Source of the DNA: Ascaris suum
Taxonomy: Eukaryota > Nematoda > Chromadorea > Rhabditida > Ascarididae
Assembly: GCA_013433145.1 (NCBI GenBank)
Contig: CM024170.1
Location: forward strand, 5,998,366 to 6,062,365
Reading direction: 5' to 3'
Length of the DNA: 64,000 nt
Shown one piece after another: positions 34,611 through 48,333 of the stretch. The position numbers were made by a program, and so were the translations under genes. Within the stretch, counting starts at the first letter, position 1; every line of letters starts with the position of its first letter. The notes beneath the pieces are model-generated. The model made no database searches and was not told the origin of the DNA. It worked only from the letters and a program-made list of their open reading frames with translations.

Positions 34611-34698
<88 letters not shown>
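34611..34698. repeat. (TA)44 microsatellite
   Basis: This is a perfect TA dinucleotide repeat of 88 bp. It produces a spurious Tyr-Ile open frame at 34498-34746. It should be length-polymorphic and can extrude as a cruciform. Confidence 0.98.
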
Positions 34699-34702
<4 letters not shown>

Positions 34703-37428
34703 AAATGAAATGCACTTTTAAATACATAAAATTAAATGGAAGTTGAACCTACGACGACATTAGCAATTTGCATCTGTTCTAAATATAAGGTTGTGTCTTG
34801 GAATTATTCTTTCTCGTTTCTCTGTTTCAGCCTATCTTTAAGGCAAAGCCTCCTCAGCGATCCACAGTTGTAGTTATTATTTTTTTCGATGATTTTATTA
34901 ACTTACCGAGTCTTGTTGAAAGTAAAAAAAGATTGCCATCGTCCTACTTCATATGAAAGGTATCGTTTAATTGCTGAATTTCTTCGTTGCCATATTCTTC
35001 ATCTTTTCCTATGCTGTCAATTCAGTGAATCAAAATTAGTTGATGCTCACTTTGAAGTGCGTCACATTTTTTCAAGTATAGACTCATTAAAAGTAAAACG
35101 CTGCTACAGGTGTTCTATAATTTGGGACGTTTTTTACTGCGTGAGAGTGATTACCGGAAATTGCGATTCTTTTCTAAAATCTTTTGTTTCTTTGAAGGGT
35201 TCATGTAGTGTGTGAAAAAGAACGCTAATGCCTTTCAATAAAGCGCCCACTCGTCCACGACGCATACTAAGGCTGAAGATAGTGTCGTTTGCTGTTGAAG
35301 ATCGATCAGCAGTGACTACGAATTGATCTTCGGAAGGATGCGTTATTGCACAGAACTTTTCTTGCAGTTTAGGGAGTATCGTATCGATGAAATTTTTGCA
35401 GCTCAGTTGTCTAGTCATTGGGAAATACTTTTTGAAAGGAGCATGAAGCTTTGCAGAAAAAAGAAACGTCTTTTTAATGAAATACGTGTAAAAATTTCTT
35501 GTCTTATCGCAAGTCGCGATAATTGTTTTCTGATTAATTTTCCTTGAGTCAGATCGGCATATGCATTATCAATGTGATGTCGGAGATTGATCGAGAACGA
35601 TAGCACACCATACTAACATCGCACTTGTGAAATATTATTTCTTGAAAGATGTGTGAATTTCTATCAGTTATCAATGCGGAACGGTGATTCTTTCTTTGAA
35701 GAATTCGAAGAATCGGCGTTTCCTTTTTTTTGCATAAGGGGAACTTTCATTCCGAGCTTTAGCTGTGCAGCTGTTGAAGGAAGATTGTAATGAGAGAGAT
35801 AAAAGTACATAAAAGAAAGTGCAATTTATAGATGGAGAAATTAGATGTTGTATATGCGAACCATAATTTGGTATATTGAAGGGGCAATCAGTAAGCATAC
35901 ATGTTCCCGTTGAGGTGGTTGAGGTATTATGGAAGAAGCTTTCAAGTGAAGAGGAGAAGCGTATTTTCTCCCCCTTATTACTCCTAGCCAGAGGTTCTTA
36001 TCATCGTCTTCTCCGTTAGCAAAATGAGAACTCCTACTGCATATTGCCATCCGGCTTACTACCTTGATACGTTGTTTGCCAAACCTCTTTGTAATGCGTT
36101 TCATGTTCCTCTGTCTTGGTGGCATGTAAGCACTAAAAAAAGGTGAATAGGAAGGGAGAGAAGAGATGGCAAGAATGATTTTAATGCTGGCAGGCTGTCC
36201 AAAAGGGAGAATTTTTCACTACATTTTTTGAGGGGGGAGGGGGAAGAGCAAAGAGAGACAAACATGGAGTACCTCCGCCAGTTTTGCTTTTAGTGAGCGC
36301 TTTAGTGGGTGAAGCCTCAAAGGTTCGAGTTAAGCGTGCTGAAGAGTACGTCTTTTCGGCTTGAAGCGTAATAAATCAGCTTGTTTTCATTGTGCATCGA
36401 TCGCTTTTTACTCGACGTTGAACGCTTTCCATTTCTTTTTTATTGAAAGCGCCATTGATTTCTTTTTCAGTTGCATTGCGGTGACCAGCTTAAATTACCG
36501 TGTTGTTTACTTATAATGAGGAAGAAACCTTCTTCCGTTTTGAGGGCATTCGGTGAATTTTTCAATGTTTCGCTCGAATGTTCGATAATTTTTACGAATA
36601 AATTGCGGAGTCATTTGCATAGTTACTACTGTCTATTCGTTTGCTCCGCTCGGCGTCCTTACGCATTCGCATGTTGCTTACTTTAGATAGCCGTCATACT
36701 TCTTGTAGAGTTTTTCTTCAGTGCTGTTTTTGAACCGATTGCTGATTCGTTCTCGCCCACTTTTGCAGTTTTTTTTTAAAAGAACATTGTGGGACCAGCA
36801 TATCTGTGTATATTTAAAGGGATTTCTGTGTGTTTATTAATTCATCGGATCATTCCAACTCGTTAATGAGAAGAATTCTGGCGAGAGAATTAAATGAAAA
36901 TAATCTGCTTTTGTATCATAATTTATGCGCTTATAGAGGCTTTCGTTTGCAGTCATCTACCCACCTATTAAAAAGCTGGGGGTACTTAGGAATAGTTTAT
37001 ATTTACCTATGCAAACTTTTGCTGAGGTATTTTGCAGCTAAGTTTGCATCGGATGTAACTGAATGTTTGAGAAAGTGATTCGATCGATTTAAAAACTGAG
37101 ACAATATTTTTATTGCTTTGCTAAAGCAGATAGCACTTTTATCGTTTTCGTGCCTATAGCAGTTGATTGCTCTGAACGATGGAATTGTTGAGAGCAGCGT
37201 CCTTGACACGCTTTCGCGCTTATCACCTCTCACTAAACAAGTGAATAATTTAGCCATCTGTTTGCAATTCTGTCGATTCATGAAGTTTTTTTCTTGAGTC
37301 TTGCAAGTGTTTAATCGCGTAATGAAATCGTCAGGTTTTTAAATGTTTTCTTTGGATAGGGATTTAGTTTTCGAAATTTAAGAGGAAATTTACTGCTCCG
37401 CACTCAGTAAAATGGGCAATAATTTTTA
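34699..37428. other. no gene recognised
   Basis: This is T-rich sequence with open frames of up to 108 codons (34889-35215 +, 35134-35418 -, 35841-36125 -) and a short G6-A-G5 run at 36232-36243. No splice-consistent or familiar coding segment was found. Confidence 0.5.
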
Positions 37429-37725
37429 ATGCATGACTGTATTTCGATGAAATCTCAACATACCGGTTACGTGTCTCTGGGAGATCTGCTAGAATTATCT
37501 CTGCTAGAAAGCACATCCGAACGTGGCAAAGTTACTCAGCAAATGAAAAATGCTGAATTTTTTAACAATTGTAGGTATCGGTGGGCATTTGTTCAGGTAG
37601 TCATCACAGAGCGGTTGCAACATCTTTCGTCCTGCAAATGCGTATTGTCGTTGTTTTTGGAAGTATTAAGCATGATGAATGCACATCACTATGGCGAATT
37701 TTCCAATGCTGTGGTGCCAGTTTGA
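37429..37725 (+). CDS. unrecognised open frame, possible exon
   Basis: This is a 98-codon open frame. The part after TTTGTTCAG (37599 on) reads VVITERLQHLSS, then a helical stretch with LSLFLEVLSMMN and HHYGEFSNAV. The spacing of hydrophobic residues is loosely like the middle of a RasGEF (CDC25) domain, but no diagnostic residue is present and no neighbouring exon was found. I would not name it. Confidence 0.15.
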   Translation: MHDCISMKSQHTGYVSLGDLLELSLLESTSERGKVTQQMKNAEFFNNCRYRWAFVQVVITERLQHLSSCKCVLSLFLEVLSMMNAHHYGEFSNAVVPV

Positions 37726-38812
37726 TATTCCTCAAAAATTAACAGCATGTTAAATACAGTGCTTGTTTTGGAACGATGGAGGTAGGAAAATCTCCGATAG
37801 AAGTTTCAGAAAATCCCAATTTCAGCGAATACTTTCAATCAGTATAATTTTCTTATTCGGCTCCAAATTATATTATTTTAGTTTCAGTGACGAAAACGTT
37901 TTTTCTTTCTCGCTGGAGCTTCACTAATTATTTCGGCTTATTTTCATCATTGTTCAGTCTTATTGGCGAAAGATTTGAGAAATTTTTCATTCGAATGAGA
38001 ATCATTTTCAAATTTTTTCATTTTTTAGAAAACGAGTGAGAAAAATTTTTTCTTAGAAAACAGTTCTTTCGATTGCGAAAGTGCCTTTATATTATAGAAT
38101 TGTCATATTGGTGCATATGGTGAATATGTGTCGTTCTAATGCGCCGATATTTCACACTGATCACTACATATCTTTTGCAAATCTTCTGTTGCTTTTTCGG
38201 CTTATAAAGCCGGCAGTTCACTCAGAGATTTGATGCTTCACATTAGAGGAGTTGATGATTTTCCAGGGACTAATTTATCTCTATATAACCGGTGGTAATA
38301 TAGTTTTTTCGTTCATATAACAGCTAAGTAATAAGCTAAACTTTCCGACCCGCAAATCATCTCGTGGCACGGAAATTTTCTTGTCATATTTGTTTTTCAA
38401 CAGATTAAGTGATTGTTTCTTGGCTATCGTTGTCGGTTTATTTGTTGGCTGTTATTATGCTGACATCAGCCTAGTGAGTGTATCGTTGTGAGCGCTACTG
38501 GTAACAAAAAGTGTGCCAGCCGATTGGTAGGCCTCTGCATTTCCTCTGAGTGATGAGGAGAATGCGAAATGCTTGTGTTTGATAATGATTAATTATTCAT
38601 GTTTTATAAAATTCTTTAGAGAGCAGTGCTTTTCGAAAAATCCTTCGAATTTTAAAACAGTACAAACTCAAGCAAATAGTTTTTTCAAGAAGTGCTCTCT
38701 AGGCAAATAATCCTTTAATACTGCTCCGATATTTCAAATCGAAAGCAGTTTTGCTCTGAACTTTTGGTTCTTTATGAGGTCGTAAAGTTTATTTTCTCAC
38801 TTAAAACTGTAA

Positions 38813-38833
38813 TTTTTTTTTTTTTTTTTTTTT
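38813..38833. repeat. poly-T tract (T21)
   Basis: This is a pure run of 21 T on the + strand. It is not flanked by an obvious target-site duplication, so a retroposed poly-A tail on the minus strand is possible but unsupported. Confidence 0.95.
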
Positions 38834-41618
38834 GCTTTTGATTGCGTTGTTGATTTTGATTGCTTAGAGCTATTATTTCGGGTGTGATTTTGATTGGAGA
38901 AGCCTATTATGTTCTTCCGCTTTAACACCATTATTATTCTCAAGAATACAGCAAATGTTTCCAAATAAAACATATTGCAAGTTATTCGGAAATATCTGTG
39001 GAAGCGTATCAGAGTGGTTGCACTTGCATCCAGTCACTTGAGCAGCCAGTTTCTTATGTGACCATTAGACAATAAAATTCAGTGGAGTCACTTTTGTGGC
39101 GCCTTTAAGTCTGTAACTTTGTTCGAATTTGAGGAATCACTGTAAATGTTGGCTTTGAAGATTCATACCTCGAGGAGTCCATTATTCTAACTTCAGTGAC
39201 CCGAAAAGGAAAAGCCTAGAGGCATCGTTGCAACCACCTTTGTGCTAGCAGAAACATTTAAAAACAAAAATCGCTGTTATAGTTGGGAGTGGATGAGGAG
39301 AGGCCAGCGCGAAAACCGACATTGCAGAGAAGATATTTGTGTGAAAGTAATACCGTTAGAGAAGCACCAACTGTAATCTTAGCGAATAAGAATACTGTTG
39401 CTCCCGTCTTCAGTGAATTTTTCCACAACGATGAGAAATCGGCGCGAGTGGACTGTTGCTGCTCCACTCGGTGGAAATGCTTTAAACAATATTTAATCGG
39501 GCTGTTACATTCTTGAGTAGGTGAGCGGTCGGTTTAATGAACTGAATTTGTTGACAGCATCGAATATATCATGCAAATATTGCATCGGATGGTTGTTATC
39601 GCATCCAAACGAAGAGTATTTCTGATCGATAGGATGCTTCAAGGAACGGATGAAGAGAAGCTGATAAATGAAGAATTAATGTGACTCGATGTTTGACTCC
39701 TGTTGTGAGTAAAGGAGAGTGAAGTGTGCGGTTAGTATCAATTGAAATTGATTCGATTAGCACTGAATGGACTAAAAATTTGTGTGCAATTTTATTAATG
39801 GTGTGTCGCATCGTTTTGTTGCGTGCAAGTTTGCGTCAGTGAGTGTGAGCAGCGGCGACGATAACGCTTCTGCTTTATTATGAGTGAAAGTCATGTTGAA
39901 GGGTGATCTTTCTTTGCTTATTGCTACTCTTCCCCTCCCCCCTCCCTCTCTTCGACAGCACTCTTTCAAATCTACCTAAATGACGGATGCATTGTTTAGT
40001 CTCTTTTTTGTGCTTTCTGTAGCAAAGACCTCAGGGGTGCATTAACTTACACATACCAAAATATGCAGATAATAGTGGTAGTTTTATGCTCTTGGAGGAC
40101 AAGGAAAATGAAAAAAAGGATAGCGTTATCTCAAAGGTCCAGAATTTTCTAAAGTTCGTCAGGCATATGCTATCGAGTTGTATTCCTGGTGATGTACTCA
40201 ATAATTTGGAAAAAAACGCAATTTATGAGCCCAGCGAAGAAATATTAAGGCCATACTTGATCGTTTTTTAAGCCAGCTGCATTGAGTGAACTCAATTAAT
40301 TTCAAAACAGGGAAAAACCTTTACTAAAGAAAAAAAACAAACAGTTAGTGAAACCGGACGAATTTTTTTTTCATCCATCGCTGTTATCTCCATTGTCTTT
40401 TCAGTTTCTGTTCGACAAGAATGATTGTCATGTTGCGTCCCACTTCAGCCTATCGGAAACAAAGTTCCATCACTGCGATCTCTAACTGCAAACGAATGCG
40501 CTTAAAGAACTACGGGGTTTAAAATTTAAAACTGAGGGTATGGGAGAGGGACATCAAGTGGAAAGTGGATAGCCACCACTACTGTTAAACAAAATTTTGC
40601 TCTTTTTGAGGGAGAATTTGCATATTTTTTTGAATAGTTTGAGCAAAATTCAGAGAAAATCGTCGAAAAACTTTTTTGGCGCAAATGACGGGGAGCGATC
40701 AATTCAGACTGTTGGAGAATTGCTGAGCCGATTTTATTAATTACGTGTGGTGCAGTGTGGCTCATTGGACCGATTCTCTGCAGTGACGAAACGCGATTTG
40801 CAATAAGAGCAGCGAAGAAAGGCAAAGTTCGCCAAGCACAGTATTTAATCATACCTCGGCGGATGGTGTGAAATCAGCGATCTCGTCATCGCATCGGCCC
40901 TTTGGCCAATCATAAGTAGGATGTCTACAGGGCGTATAGATCGGTATCCATTTATTTCGTGCGCTTTTTCAAGAATGTAGGTTTCTTTTCCTGAAGTCCG
41001 GCCGTATTCCCGGATTTTAGATTTGTTTAATGCAGACTGTACGCTAGCATCAACATAGAGGAATCTCAAGCACGAATGGAATGGTCTTATGGCCGAAAAG
41101 AAAAAAGGGGAGTTATTTAATTAATCGCGCTATTAACATTCAACTTTTTATCCACAACTAACAGACTTCCGACTCGGAACATACTTTAATAGCGAAAAGT
41201 AACGAAGCAATGTAGTGATTCGTTAACGAGTCCCTTTATTCCTTCCGCTAAATGATCTTTCCATTCATGTGATTTCTTTACGTTGACGATACACTGCAAT
41301 CGCAATTGCAATTTAAGAGTGCAGTCGAGCTGCCGATGCCATAATGGTCGATGCGTTCAATATTATCAAAACTCTCTAATTTTTATTTCATTTTTCGGAC
41401 ATCACATACCAAATCCGTAGTTATATGTGAGCCCGACTGTCTTCTGATTAGGCAGCTCTGTGCTAACGAACCAGTTTGTTTTATACGAATTAATCACTCA
41501 TTTTCGTCTTTTCTTTCCGTCTATGTTGTCTTGGCGAGTCAGTTTTGCTCCTAATCGATGAGTTTAAAGAAATAATTCATCTTTGTTTCCCTCATTCTCC
41601 CTCTCCCCACTTCCCTCT

Positions 41619-41640
41619 CCCCCCCCCCCCCCCCACCCCC
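41619..41640. repeat. poly-C tract (C16-A-C5)
   Basis: This is a C homopolymer on the + strand with one A interruption, in a pyrimidine-rich context (41580-41645). It encodes the false poly-Gly run of a minus-strand frame. Confidence 0.95.
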
Positions 41641-44226
41641 TCTGTTTGAGTGTAGCGATGTGTAGAAAAGGAGCGATTGCGATGTGCGCAAAAATGCGTG
41701 AAGTGGGGCGTGCAAGAGCGAGAAATTTGGATGCACCTGTATGGTGAACGCGTGTTATACGTGACCTTCATTTAGTAGCAGCACCAATTCACAGAATGTT
41801 TTCACCACTGAATTCACTCTTACTATTGAAGTTGGAATACACTCATCCTGCTTACGCGTAATTTGCCTTCGCGCACCCCAACTTATTTATGCGCTTTGTG
41901 ATGGGATCCTCTTGCCTCTTGATGGCTTTCTAGTTGCTAATCAACTTCGGAATCCGGTCCGGCTATTCGAGTAGTATTTGGTTCCTATTCGGTTCATGTT
42001 TTCATGGTTTCGGTATGTGTTCTGGATTGCATTATAATCTGGATCTTTTTCTGCAATTTGGACTCCATGGGCTCCGCATCTCGAAAGGTCTACTCGGACG
42101 CGGCTTTATTGCAAAGTTTGTGGTAGCGGTCGCTTCACTGGAATAATCGAAGTTGTAGAAATAAAGGCATCTGATAAATTGAAGGAAATCCTCAACTCTT
42201 TGAGCTTGTCTCATATCATGTAGTGGTGGTTTTTTTCTCAGTGCCATAGTCATTTTTCGCGGATTCATCTCGCCTTTGTACATTTTTGTAGACCATCTTG
42301 TTTCACTGGAGGATCCTTGCCTTTATGCCTTAAATATATATAGTGCATTATTTAAGGAATAATAAATAGGTATTGAAATGGAACGTCTAACCGTTGTTCA
42401 CCAAGCATGACTTGGTAAAAGTCGTCTTATTCTGCTGAAAGGCATTGTGTCCTTTCAATCGAAGGAATCTTCACAACTAACTTGTTGTTGATATTGGTCA
42501 TCTCAGAGAAAACCCCCAATTTTTAGCCATTTTCATGCGCCCACTAAGCACTATTTTCAGTACTTTTTTGTTAGTTTTTTTTACATCTTATGGAAACTTG
42601 CTTTTTTCTTTATAATAATTATCTCAGTAAATGTTAGGAAGTTACTGCTTTGCCGTGAATATGCAAATTTCCATAATCTTTATCATTTCCGCAAAAATGG
42701 AGGGTGTCTTATGAGAATATTTGCAAGAGCTTGGAATTCTCCATTCTCGCAGGTTCGTTATTTTGTTTAAAGCTGGTGGAATGAGTTTCATATTCAGTTT
42801 AACTTTTCACTTATGTGCCACATCGATGACCGATCAGCTGAATTCACCGTCTCCAACATTTCCGTCACTGGCTGTTGAAAAACTTAATAACTTGGGCGTT
42901 TTTGAACAAACGACTGAGCGGGTTCTTACTGCCCACCTTCCTGCTAACAATTCTGAAGGTTTTCACATAAACTTGATAAGTTAATATGCAGGTATCTCGT
43001 TCCTAAAATTTTTTTTCAAGGTTTTTCAATGTTTTCATGCAATTGGCGAATAATGAAAATTGGAAGGTGCGTCGCTTTTGATAGGCGGACAGATATCGAC
43101 TATAAGTTGAATCTACGACATTGAGGTGAGAAGTTTTTTTTGAGGAATGTGAATAAAAATAAATGATATGATGTGCTTAACTTACTTATAAATATAGTTG
43201 CATTCGAATTCTCTTTGCAAATGGGAGGGTTTCTCTATTGCGCGGCTCCATTTTTTCCAGCAGATATTTTCGAGAAACTTTTAGAGAATTAGGTCAGTCT
43301 GAAAAAGGTCGCGAACTAATCGCACAAGTCGGAAATATCGAGAAAAAAAAAACGGGAGAAGCTGAGTGTTTTTTAAAGAATTCTATTGATATTAGTCGAT
43401 TCCAATCAAATATTTCAAGTCTGTTATAAAAAATCAAAGTTTATTAAAATTTGCAAAACGAGCAATCGCAGATTGCACGTGACACTGTTGCCAATTGAGG
43501 GAGATGAAAACAGGTAAAGATGCAATTTTAAACCGGTTTCTACTTGTAAACTGACAGTTTAAGTATACGATATTAGCAAATGCAATGCAGTATTGAGTAT
43601 ATATTTTCTTTTCTTTGCAATTTGCAAAGGGCAGGGCAAGGAGGGCATTTCTGGCTACTGATTTGTTCAAAATTCAGATATATAAGTGTACAAACAGTAA
43701 GTTCGAAGATGATTGGAATAAAAATTGAGTTGAGAGTTAATTGAGTTTTAGTTATTAATGTCGTTGCACGAGGCTTGCTAAGTGATCTCGTTATTCAGTA
43801 AGGCTTGTGTTTTTTCACTCGATTTGCAGCAGTTCACTTCGCTTTCACGTTGCATTCTACAACTTTTTTCCTCTTTATTTTGCTGAACTACATTTACTAC
43901 CGATTCATTTCATTCGCTTACTGCAGAGTACATTATGAGCTTGTTCTGCATCTGCGTATCTACTTTTTTATTTATTTTTAAATGCGTTGGCAAATCAAAA
44001 TCATCAATGCATGGTAGGCACCATTTCTGTCACAAGGAGGCTTTCAAATTCAACTTCCCGAGATGGCATAAATATGTTTACTCATTGAAATTAGCTCATG
44101 GAAGTTTTCGAATCTTTGCTGTAATCGAATTTCAGAGGAACAAATGGGAAAGCGCATCACATAGTTTGTCATTTTATATTTAATATATGAATGGACTAAA
44201 ACAATTATCGAATTGCTTTCCCAAAT

Positions 44227-44240
44227 GGGGGGGGGGGGGG
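44227..44240. repeat. poly-G tract (G14)
   Basis: This is an uninterrupted run of 14 G on the + strand in gene-free sequence. Confidence 0.95.
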
Positions 44241-47200
44241 AAGGAATGGAAATGAGCATTCCCAGTATTACATTAGTAACATTGAGTTATGAGTTACTCG
44301 ATAGTATTTCGCATATTCACCTCTCGATTCGCTTTGTTTTCGCGATTCGTTCACTTCAGCAATCGATCTTTTCATTCACAGCACTTCATTCGTGTAGTAT
44401 AGGGAGATTTTGCAACGATTAACATTCGTTTTTGAAATGTAACATTATTCGTCGCTTAGTGGTATCTCTTATTTATACACCACTTATATGCGTTTCGCTT
44501 GGTTCAATGCGAGGTTATTCGCTAGCCGAATGTTCACTCATTGTCTAATATTTCGTTTTGCTACGTGATTGATTGCTTGTCGAAACATTGTCCCGGATTT
44601 TTAAAATACATTAATTTCATAGCATTTCAAAATATCTCCATTGCTGTTGTAAAACTGGAGTTTAGAGAAATTTAATGTTTTGCGTACTGAACTTGACAAA
44701 GAGGTAACTCTCAGAAATTTGGGAGCGCTTACCTCCACTGCCATGCGGAAGGACGAAAAGAACGTGTTTCTAGTGTCGAAGTCCTGCGTTCTCTTTCAGC
44801 CTTGCTAAGTGGGAAATTCATGAGATTTTAAGTGGGTTTTTTTCAAGACGTTTGTGTTTTTGAACACAAAAATGCAAAAAGCTTTATCGGAGAAATTTCT
44901 CTTAATTCTAAAAACTTTCTCGCAGTTTTCCTACTTCAACCTCCTTTCCCCTCTCACCGATCGCTAAAAGTCGACAACTTTACTGCAATCGGCACTCCTC
45001 ATTGTTTTCATCATGTTTCCTTGAAAAACTTGTAGAAAATACATTAAAATATGCAATAAACATTTTCGACTTGATTGATCGAGTAGAAAAACGGGCTAAG
45101 TTATCCCTTTACAAGTAATGTAAAGGGGAGCGTTTACTGTTATTTATGTAGTTGCAGAGAATTACATGATTGTTAGCGGGTACCTTGTTTCTAACCCGTC
45201 AAAATTTAGTTTCGATAATCTTAGTTACTTTAAATTTTGCTCTTGAACAGATCGTTTTTCTTGAGTGCGAAAGTCATCATGGAGACGTAAAATTGGATGG
45301 GTGATATGCGTGCTTCTTGAAATATTAACCTGTGATATGGCATGAGCAATTTTTTGCTTTGGATCTGCTGTTATGGCGTGATGTTGGTAGCAGTAGCCTT
45401 TAATATGGCGATATTTCACTGGTTCGGGCGAACACCGAATTTATTTGAGTATCGAATTCCATAGAAACACTAGTGGCTACGGAGGAACTGGATCGAATGG
45501 AAATGCTTCTATTCCATACAGACTTCGTGCGGTGTTTGTTGTGCAGGGATGATCGCTGAGCGTATTGGATGCATTTTTAAGGGGAAAGAGAAGATGGAGA
45601 AAAGAAGTGGAAAAGAGAATTTGGGTTTGTCGGTACGTATATGCTCATGTGCATTGCTGACTTGGAACAGTTACAGAGATTGCCTGTTTTTCGAACTAAT
45701 TTCCTGTAAATTCGTTTGTGGACGGAAATTTATGAGAGAATGCTTTTATTCTAGGAGAATTTATCGTTTTTTGAGCGCAGTTTAACTGAAAAAACAGCAA
45801 TCAAGAATTGTCCGTATGACTAAGTGTATGCTCATGTGATTTAAGTGTTGGATGAGAGGTGCGTGATGAACGATGTGAATTGGAACATTTCCCAAGGAAA
45901 GGTCAGATTGGTGCATAAGTGCTTCTTCTCTTCATAGGAATGTGATTTTGATGGCTGTCCTCAATATCGAAGGATTTCGCTCTTTAAGTACGTTGTTATT
46001 GTTTCGCCGTTCGTTTGAAAGCAACAAAGTTTGTCGTTCTTTAGCCTTCAGAAAAGCTTTCAGAAGTCAGTGACTGCGAAATTGGTGGGAATAGGGATCG
46101 TATAGGAGGTATTCATGTAAGAGATTTTATGAAAGATTTTATTATTGGAGTGTAAATGAAGGATTATTGTGCTTTTATGTATATGATACAGATCAAAAAA
46201 CGTTGAATTAATAGAGAGTTTTTACATGAGAAGTTCGATAGTGGAATAGGAGATGAAGTACCAGTTGTTTACATGAAATATGATGGGTAAAAGTCCAGGG
46301 AACAGACATCTCTATCGTATTATCGGCGAATCGATTCTTTTTTCGATTCTTGGTTGCTATTTTAGTGGCGTATATTACATTAATATTAGCTTTTTTTTGT
46401 ATATATTGCAACGTTTTTGCAGTGCGTTTGAGGTCTTCTGCAAGCTTGCAGTGCAGGAAAGTGAGCAATGTGCACTCAATATCAATGAAGTTTGCTTTCA
46501 CCTTCTAAGGCGTAAATAATTCGAGCGCACTTTAACGTTATGTGTTATTTTGTTTATTAAGTGTTAATTTGGCTTCGCTTATAAATTAGTTTTTTTTACG
46601 ACATTTCTACAATCGGTCTCCATCTTATCGTTAAAGAAATCCGTTTAGAATGTGTTTCGTCGGTTGGAATATTTGACACTCTTTCACTAGTTTTTCTCTT
46701 AGACTGCAAAAAATCTTTCACTTATCTCAGGGGGAATCATCGATTTGGTGCTCACTATCACTTTTCATTTTTCATTGCAGCAAACCTTCATAAGCACATA
46801 TGACATTAACATTAAAGGACATTGAACGAGATAACTCGTGCGTTTTTGCAGATTTTAGTGATTTTCAGATCAGACGCTAATTTTGCTTTTCAAGTCGGTC
46901 GTACTTGGCACTTCTTCAAATCTTTCTTCTTTCAAACTAAATTTTTTTCTGGAAAGTCAATGGCGTGTCGGGCGACAGTGATTTTCATCGGTGTTTGTCT
47001 CATAACAAATGATGACAGTCGTCGGTGTGTCGATTGCTCAAGTGAGCGCAAGTTCCTCAGAAACCTTTTTGTTTCCACTGGAGTCTAATATAGTTGATTG
47101 TGGAAGTTCGACAGTGAAGTTATCTGTGCAAAACAACAATTGTATTTCAGTTGCGGTGACAGACTTTCGTGTTCACAACAGGTATGATGCATTACTAGGC

Positions 47201-48071
47201 CTCATATTATTAGATATGGCACTGTTGATCTGATTATTACTACAAACCTCCGATGTTAATTGGATTGTAGCACTCTACACTTTTGCAAATAAGCCCGGTG
47301 TCTATGATAAACTTTTAGAGAGTTTTAAGTTTTGTCCTCATATGACAGGTAGAACTTGAAAGTAACTCAGATTAAATTTTGGAGCTGCTGATTAGACGGT
47401 GGTGCGATATATACTGCATGACTTCTCAAATGAATCGTGTGTTTTCTGTGCAGAGTAACGATCCCACAGTAGATAAGATAGAATTGCACGGAACATCTTA
47501 GTCCTGCATCACAACTACATACGCTACTTAGCTTGTCTGGTTTCCGAGTTGAAGCTAGTGGATGAATGCATATGTGCGGACGCACGTCAACGTGACGGCG
47601 CACGTATGGTTCGAGCCGACGTACTGAATTATCCGACACGCAGGTGCTGAGGTTGCTGTGTGATTGGCAATCATCAGTATTGGCATTCCGGACAGCTAAA
47701 TTGGAGGCTGCGGATTGTGGAAGATTAGGGAGATCGAGTTAAGCATTTATCAGCATGATATGCTCTCTCGCCCACATGCAAGGTGAAACAAAGTCAGCAT
47801 CGTGCTTCAGCGTTTCCGCTTATGAAATCTTCTATATGCGTAATATGAAACTGGCTCCCAGGAGTGTTTTACCTGTCTTGCATCTCTGTCTAAATTTTTC
47901 AATGTCGGTCACGTTGAGCCTTTTGTTTTAGGGACATCATAAAATTGTTTGCTCTCCAAGCAGACCGCACCAACCATTTGAATTTCGGTCCGGTCCAGTC
48001 AAAATTTCATTTAGTATTCCTCTTTTATGCCATTACTGATTTTTCAGAGGCAATTGAGATTTTCTGCTGAG

Positions 48072-48333
48072 CCTAAGGTAATGCGAAAATTTCCGCCTTC
48101 GGCATTCCGGAAGCCGAAATCTAGAAATTTGTTCATCTTCTTGCATTAGCAGAAAATTCCAGCATTGTGCTGAGCTCAAGCAGGTGAACCCGAAATTTGG
48201 AAATGGAAGCAGTTTTCCACTTTCAAGGCTCCTGGAACCTCGAAATCCCTAAGATAAATCCGGCAGTATTCGGAAGCCATTAAATTCGCAGCCGAATAAC
48301 TCAATCATGCGAAAAAATTTGCAAGACCTAAGG
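48072..48333. mobile_element. possible 260-bp MITE-like element
   Basis: The ends CCTAAGGTAATGCGAAAATTT (48072-48092) and the complement of 48314-48333 (CCTTAGGTCTTGCAAATTTT) are imperfect inverted repeats. The interior carries further short inverted pieces such as TTCGGC...GCCGAA near 48109-48128. There is no open frame and no clear target-site duplication. It could be a small non-autonomous DNA transposon or chance. Confidence 0.25.

Larger units (their letters stand above)
37726..48071. other. long gene-free stretch
   Basis: This is about 10 kb without an identifiable gene. It holds a T21 tract (38813-38833), a C16 tract (41619-41634) and a G14 tract (44227-44240). The open frames at 39283-39516 (+, ending in a Cys-rich CCCSTRWKCF), 42721-42984 (+) and 47367-47639 (-) were inspected and not recognised. 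A GC-balanced patch at 47500-47700 is coding-like but broken. Confidence 0.45.

Noticed and set aside
34498..34746. Open frame with a long Tyr-Ile repeat
   Set aside because: It is a translation of the TA microsatellite.
37599..37725. Possible RasGEF (CDC25) domain exon
   Set aside because: Only the hydrophobic spacing fits; the typical conserved asparagine and surrounding residues are absent and no neighbouring domain pieces were found. Kept only as an unnamed open frame.
47600..47620. Possible tRNA B box (GGTTCGAGCC)
   Set aside because: No matching A box or acceptor stem could be placed around it; other GTTCGA words in the window failed in the same way.
47500..47720. GC-balanced patch with frame LKLVDECICADARQRDGARM
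   Set aside because: It is short and flanked by stops, with only weak splice borders and no recognisable family.
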